A DNA stretch of 64,000 nucleotides from Anisodus tanguticus. Taxonomy: Eukaryota > Streptophyta > Magnoliopsida > Solanales > Solanaceae. The translations under genes and the position numbers were made by a program. Where the stretch lies: assembly GCA_034509755.1 (NCBI GenBank), contig CM067546.1, forward strand, positions 12,302,970 through 12,366,969, in the 5' to 3' direction. The notes beneath the pieces were generated by a model, which was given only the letters and a program-made list of their open reading frames with translations, had not been told where the DNA came from and did no database searches. The first letter of the stretch is position 1. Each line of letters starts with the position of its first letter. Shown here piece after piece: positions 61,640 to 64,000 of the stretch.

Positions 61640-64000
61640 GATTATTATAAGTATCATCTCAGTCTATCACGGGTCTGCTTCAGTGTTATTTTATCTAGGG
61701 TCTACATTCACATATGTGCCTCTATACTTTTCTACTGATTTGGATATGTGATGTGATATGATTGATGTCCATATTCGTGTGTCCACACCAGTTGGTGATT
61801 CTGTGATTGTATATATAGTTTATCACATGTGGGTGGTTACATTTAAGGGGTACGATACTTAGGTAGATTTGATCATTTTAGACATGGTTGACTTTCATAT
61901 TATTCTGGGGATGGATTGGCTATCACTGTACCATGAGATTTTAGACTCTCATGCCAAGACAGTTACACTATCTATGTCTGGTCTTCCTAGGTTAGAGTGA
62001 AGGGGCGCTCCCAGTCGTACTCCTACGAAGATCATTTCTTTTATCCATGCTATTAAGTTGGTGGACAAAAGGTGTATGGCATATCTTGCTCATATTTAGG
62101 ATACGAGTGTGAAGGCTCCTTCCCTTGAGTCATTTCCAATAGTTAGTGAGTTTGTAGAGGTCTTTCCTTCAAATTTATTGGGTATGCCACCAAACAGGGA
62201 TATTGACTTCTGTATTGATCCTGAGCCGGGTACTCAACCTATTTACATTCCTCCGTACTATATGGCTCTAGCAGATCTTAGAGAGTTGAAGGAGCAACTT
62301 TAGGACTTGTTGAGTAAAGGCTTCATTCGACCGAGTGTATCTCTATGGGGTGCTCCTGTCTTGTTCGTAAAGAATAAGGATGACATCATGCGTATGTGCA
62401 TTGGTTATAGGCAGTTGAACAAGGTCACTATTAGAAATAAGTATCCGATTCCTCGTATTGATGACATGTTCGGCCTGTTGAAGATTTGGGCCGAGGATGT
62501 TCCCAAGACGGCTTTCCAAACTCGTAATAGTCATTACGAGTTCCTAGTGATGCCATTCATGTTTACTAATGCCTCTGCAGCGTTCATGGACTTGATGAAT
62601 GGGATATTTAAGTTGTATTTGGATTCTTTTGTGATTGTGTTCATTGATGACATCTTGATCTATTCGAAGAGGCAGGAGGACCATGAGCAACATCTGAAAG
62701 TGGTTCTTGGTTTATTGAAGGAGAAGAAGCTATATGTTAAGTTCTCGAAGTGTGAGTTTTGGGTAAATTCTGTGGCATTTCTTGGATACGTGGTGTCCAA
62801 GGATGGGATTATGGTTGATCCTAAGAAGATAGAGGTAGTCAGGGAATGGCCTAGACTGACTTTTGTTATAAAGATTCGGAGCTTTGTGGGTCTTGCTAGC
62901 TACTATCGCCGGTTCATCAAGTGATTATCTTCTATTGCTTCTCATCTGACGCGCTTGACTCAGAAGGAGGTACCATTCCAGTAATCCAACGAGTGTGAGG
63001 AGAGCTTTCAAAAGCTCAAGTCTCTTATGACCACAACCCTAATTTTGTCCCTTTCGGTGGAGGGGAAGGACTTTACCATTTATTGTGATGCTTCGAGGAT
63101 AGGGTTGGGCTGTGTGTTTATGCAGAAGGGTAAGGTTATTGCTTATGCTTCGAAGAAGTTGAAGGTGCATAAAAAGAATTACCCTGTTCATGATCTTGAG
63201 TTGGCTACTATTGAGTTTTCTTTGAATATTTTAAGGCATTATCTTTATGGTGTCCATTGTGAGGTGTATACCGACCACCGCAGTCTTCAACACATGTTTA
63301 GTCAAAGGAACTTGAATTCTAGGCAGCATCGGTAGATGGAGTTGTTGAAGGATTATAACATGACTATTTCGTACCATCTAGGCAAGGCCAATGTGGTGGA
63401 GGATGCCTGTAGCCGAAAGACAGTCAACATGGGGAGTTTAGCTCGCTTGATCGTTTTTGAGCATCCGTTGGCATTTGAGGTTCAATCTCTAGCCAACCAT
63501 TTTGTGAGGCTTGACATTTGAATCCGGGGAGGATTATGGCTTGTGTTGAGTCGATGACGTCTCTATTGGCTCATATTCATACCCACCAGTATGATGATAT
63601 GAAGTTGTGCAAAATTTGAGATAAGGTGATGAGTGTTGAGGCCAAAGAGGCCATGATTGATAGTGAGGGAGTTTTGAGGATCAAAGGTCGAGTATGTGTT
63701 CCTAGAGTTGGGGATTTGACTAGAGTGATTATAGAGGAGGCTCATAACTGTATATATTCGATTCAATCAGGTGCTACTAAATGTACCGTGACTTGATACA
63801 ACATTATTGGTGGGGGAGGATGAAGAGAGACATTGTTGAGTTTGTGTCTCGGTGTCAAAATTGTCAGCAAGTCAAGTATGAGCACCAGCGACCCGGTGGT
63901 GTGTCTCAGAGGATGTCCATTATCGAGTGGAAGTGGGAGAGGATTGCCATGGATTTCATTGTTAGATTTCCCAAGACCTTGGGCAAGTTTGATGCTATGT
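61640..64000 (+). pseudogene. Gypsy 4 pol: PR-RT-RH-INT, broken
   Basis: Protease near 61670-61990 has LFYLGSTFTYV, with the catalytic Asp replaced by Tyr, and IILGMDWLS. RT (62110-62924) has IPPYYMALADLRELKEQL then a stop, KGFIRPSVSLWGAPVLFVKN, NKYPIPRIDDMF and FIDDILIYSK. An in-frame loss of about 20 codons after IDDMFGLLK removes the motif A Asp region. RNase H (63060-63400) has YCDASRIGLGCVFMQ and YTDHRSLQHMF. Integrase zinc-binding CQNCQQVKYEHQRPGG and DFIVRFPKTLGKFDAM reach the window end. Confidence 0.9.

Larger units (their letters stand above)
59200..64000 (+). mobile_element. Gypsy 4: Ty3/gypsy element, plus strand, cut by window end
   Basis: The 5' LTR ends at 60016 (GTGACA). The primer site TGGTATCAGAGC is at 60021-60032, and gag, protease, RT, RNase H and integrase follow in order to the window end. 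The wording resembles gypsy 1 (same Tekay/Del-like group). Stops, frameshifts and an RT deletion make it defective. The left LTR border is not determined. Confidence 0.92.

Noticed and set aside
1..64000. CRISPR arrays, operons, riboswitches, ribosomal RNA
   Set aside because: None seen; the window is plant nuclear DNA and repeats are explained by transposons or simple repeats.

Overview
The window is plant nuclear DNA, most probably from a Solanaceae species (Nicotiana, Solanum or a close relative). The evidence is a split nuclear gene with GT-AG introns, RTE-type LINEs ending in (TTG)n, a Solanaceae-type SINE, TRIMs, MITEs, and Ty1/copia and Ty3/gypsy elements. Nothing prokaryotic, viral or organellar was found, and the species cannot be fixed from this window.

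One host gene is present: MSH5, on the minus strand. It encodes the meiosis-specific MutS homologue that pairs with MSH4 (MutS-gamma). I assembled 35 coding exons by hand, from the start codon at 49268 to the stop at 11673. All 34 introns are GT-AG, all exon phases agree, and the 2469-nt reading frame (822 aa) is open with intact Walker A, STFM and Walker B motifs. The gene covers 37.6 kb but is only about 7% coding. Four introns (7, 19, 25 and 31) are swollen to 4-10 kb by transposons, which make up roughly 55% of the gene by position.

Layout. 1-4.9 kb: degenerate Ty3/gypsy element, minus strand, cut by the window edge. 4.9-5.8 kb: MITE and MITE fragments. 5.9-10.2 kb: LINE A, an essentially full-length RTE LINE with target-site duplication (TSD). 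10.4 kb: tRNA-Phe pseudogene. 11.7-49.3 kb: MSH5. Intron 31 holds TRIM, SINE and copia relics, a Stowaway-like MITE, a hAT-like element with a TRIM inside, and LINE B. Intron 27 holds LINE C. Intron 25 holds an old plus-strand RTE LINE (G) split by a complete 5-kb copia element, by a SINE and by LINE D, with another SINE at its left end. Intron 19 holds LINE E. Intron 7 holds LINE F inside an older LINE H. 49.5-51.4 kb: gypsy gag, primer-binding site and LTR lying directly against the MSH5 core promoter. 51.4-55.2 kb: unassigned AT-rich DNA, then a plus-strand relic resembling the DUF7745/plant-mobile-domain ORF1 of Tat-type elements. 55.4-58.8 kb: heavily decayed minus-strand gypsy element. 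59-64 kb: plus-strand gypsy element (gag-PR-RT-RH-INT) running off the end.

I did not find a new gene system. The most interesting points are the intact but transposon-filled MSH5, the gypsy element ending about 60 bp upstream of its TATA box with a same-strand LTR 1.7 kb upstream, and the nested insertions that give relative ages. All exon junctions and element borders were read by eye and not checked by alignment or transcripts.
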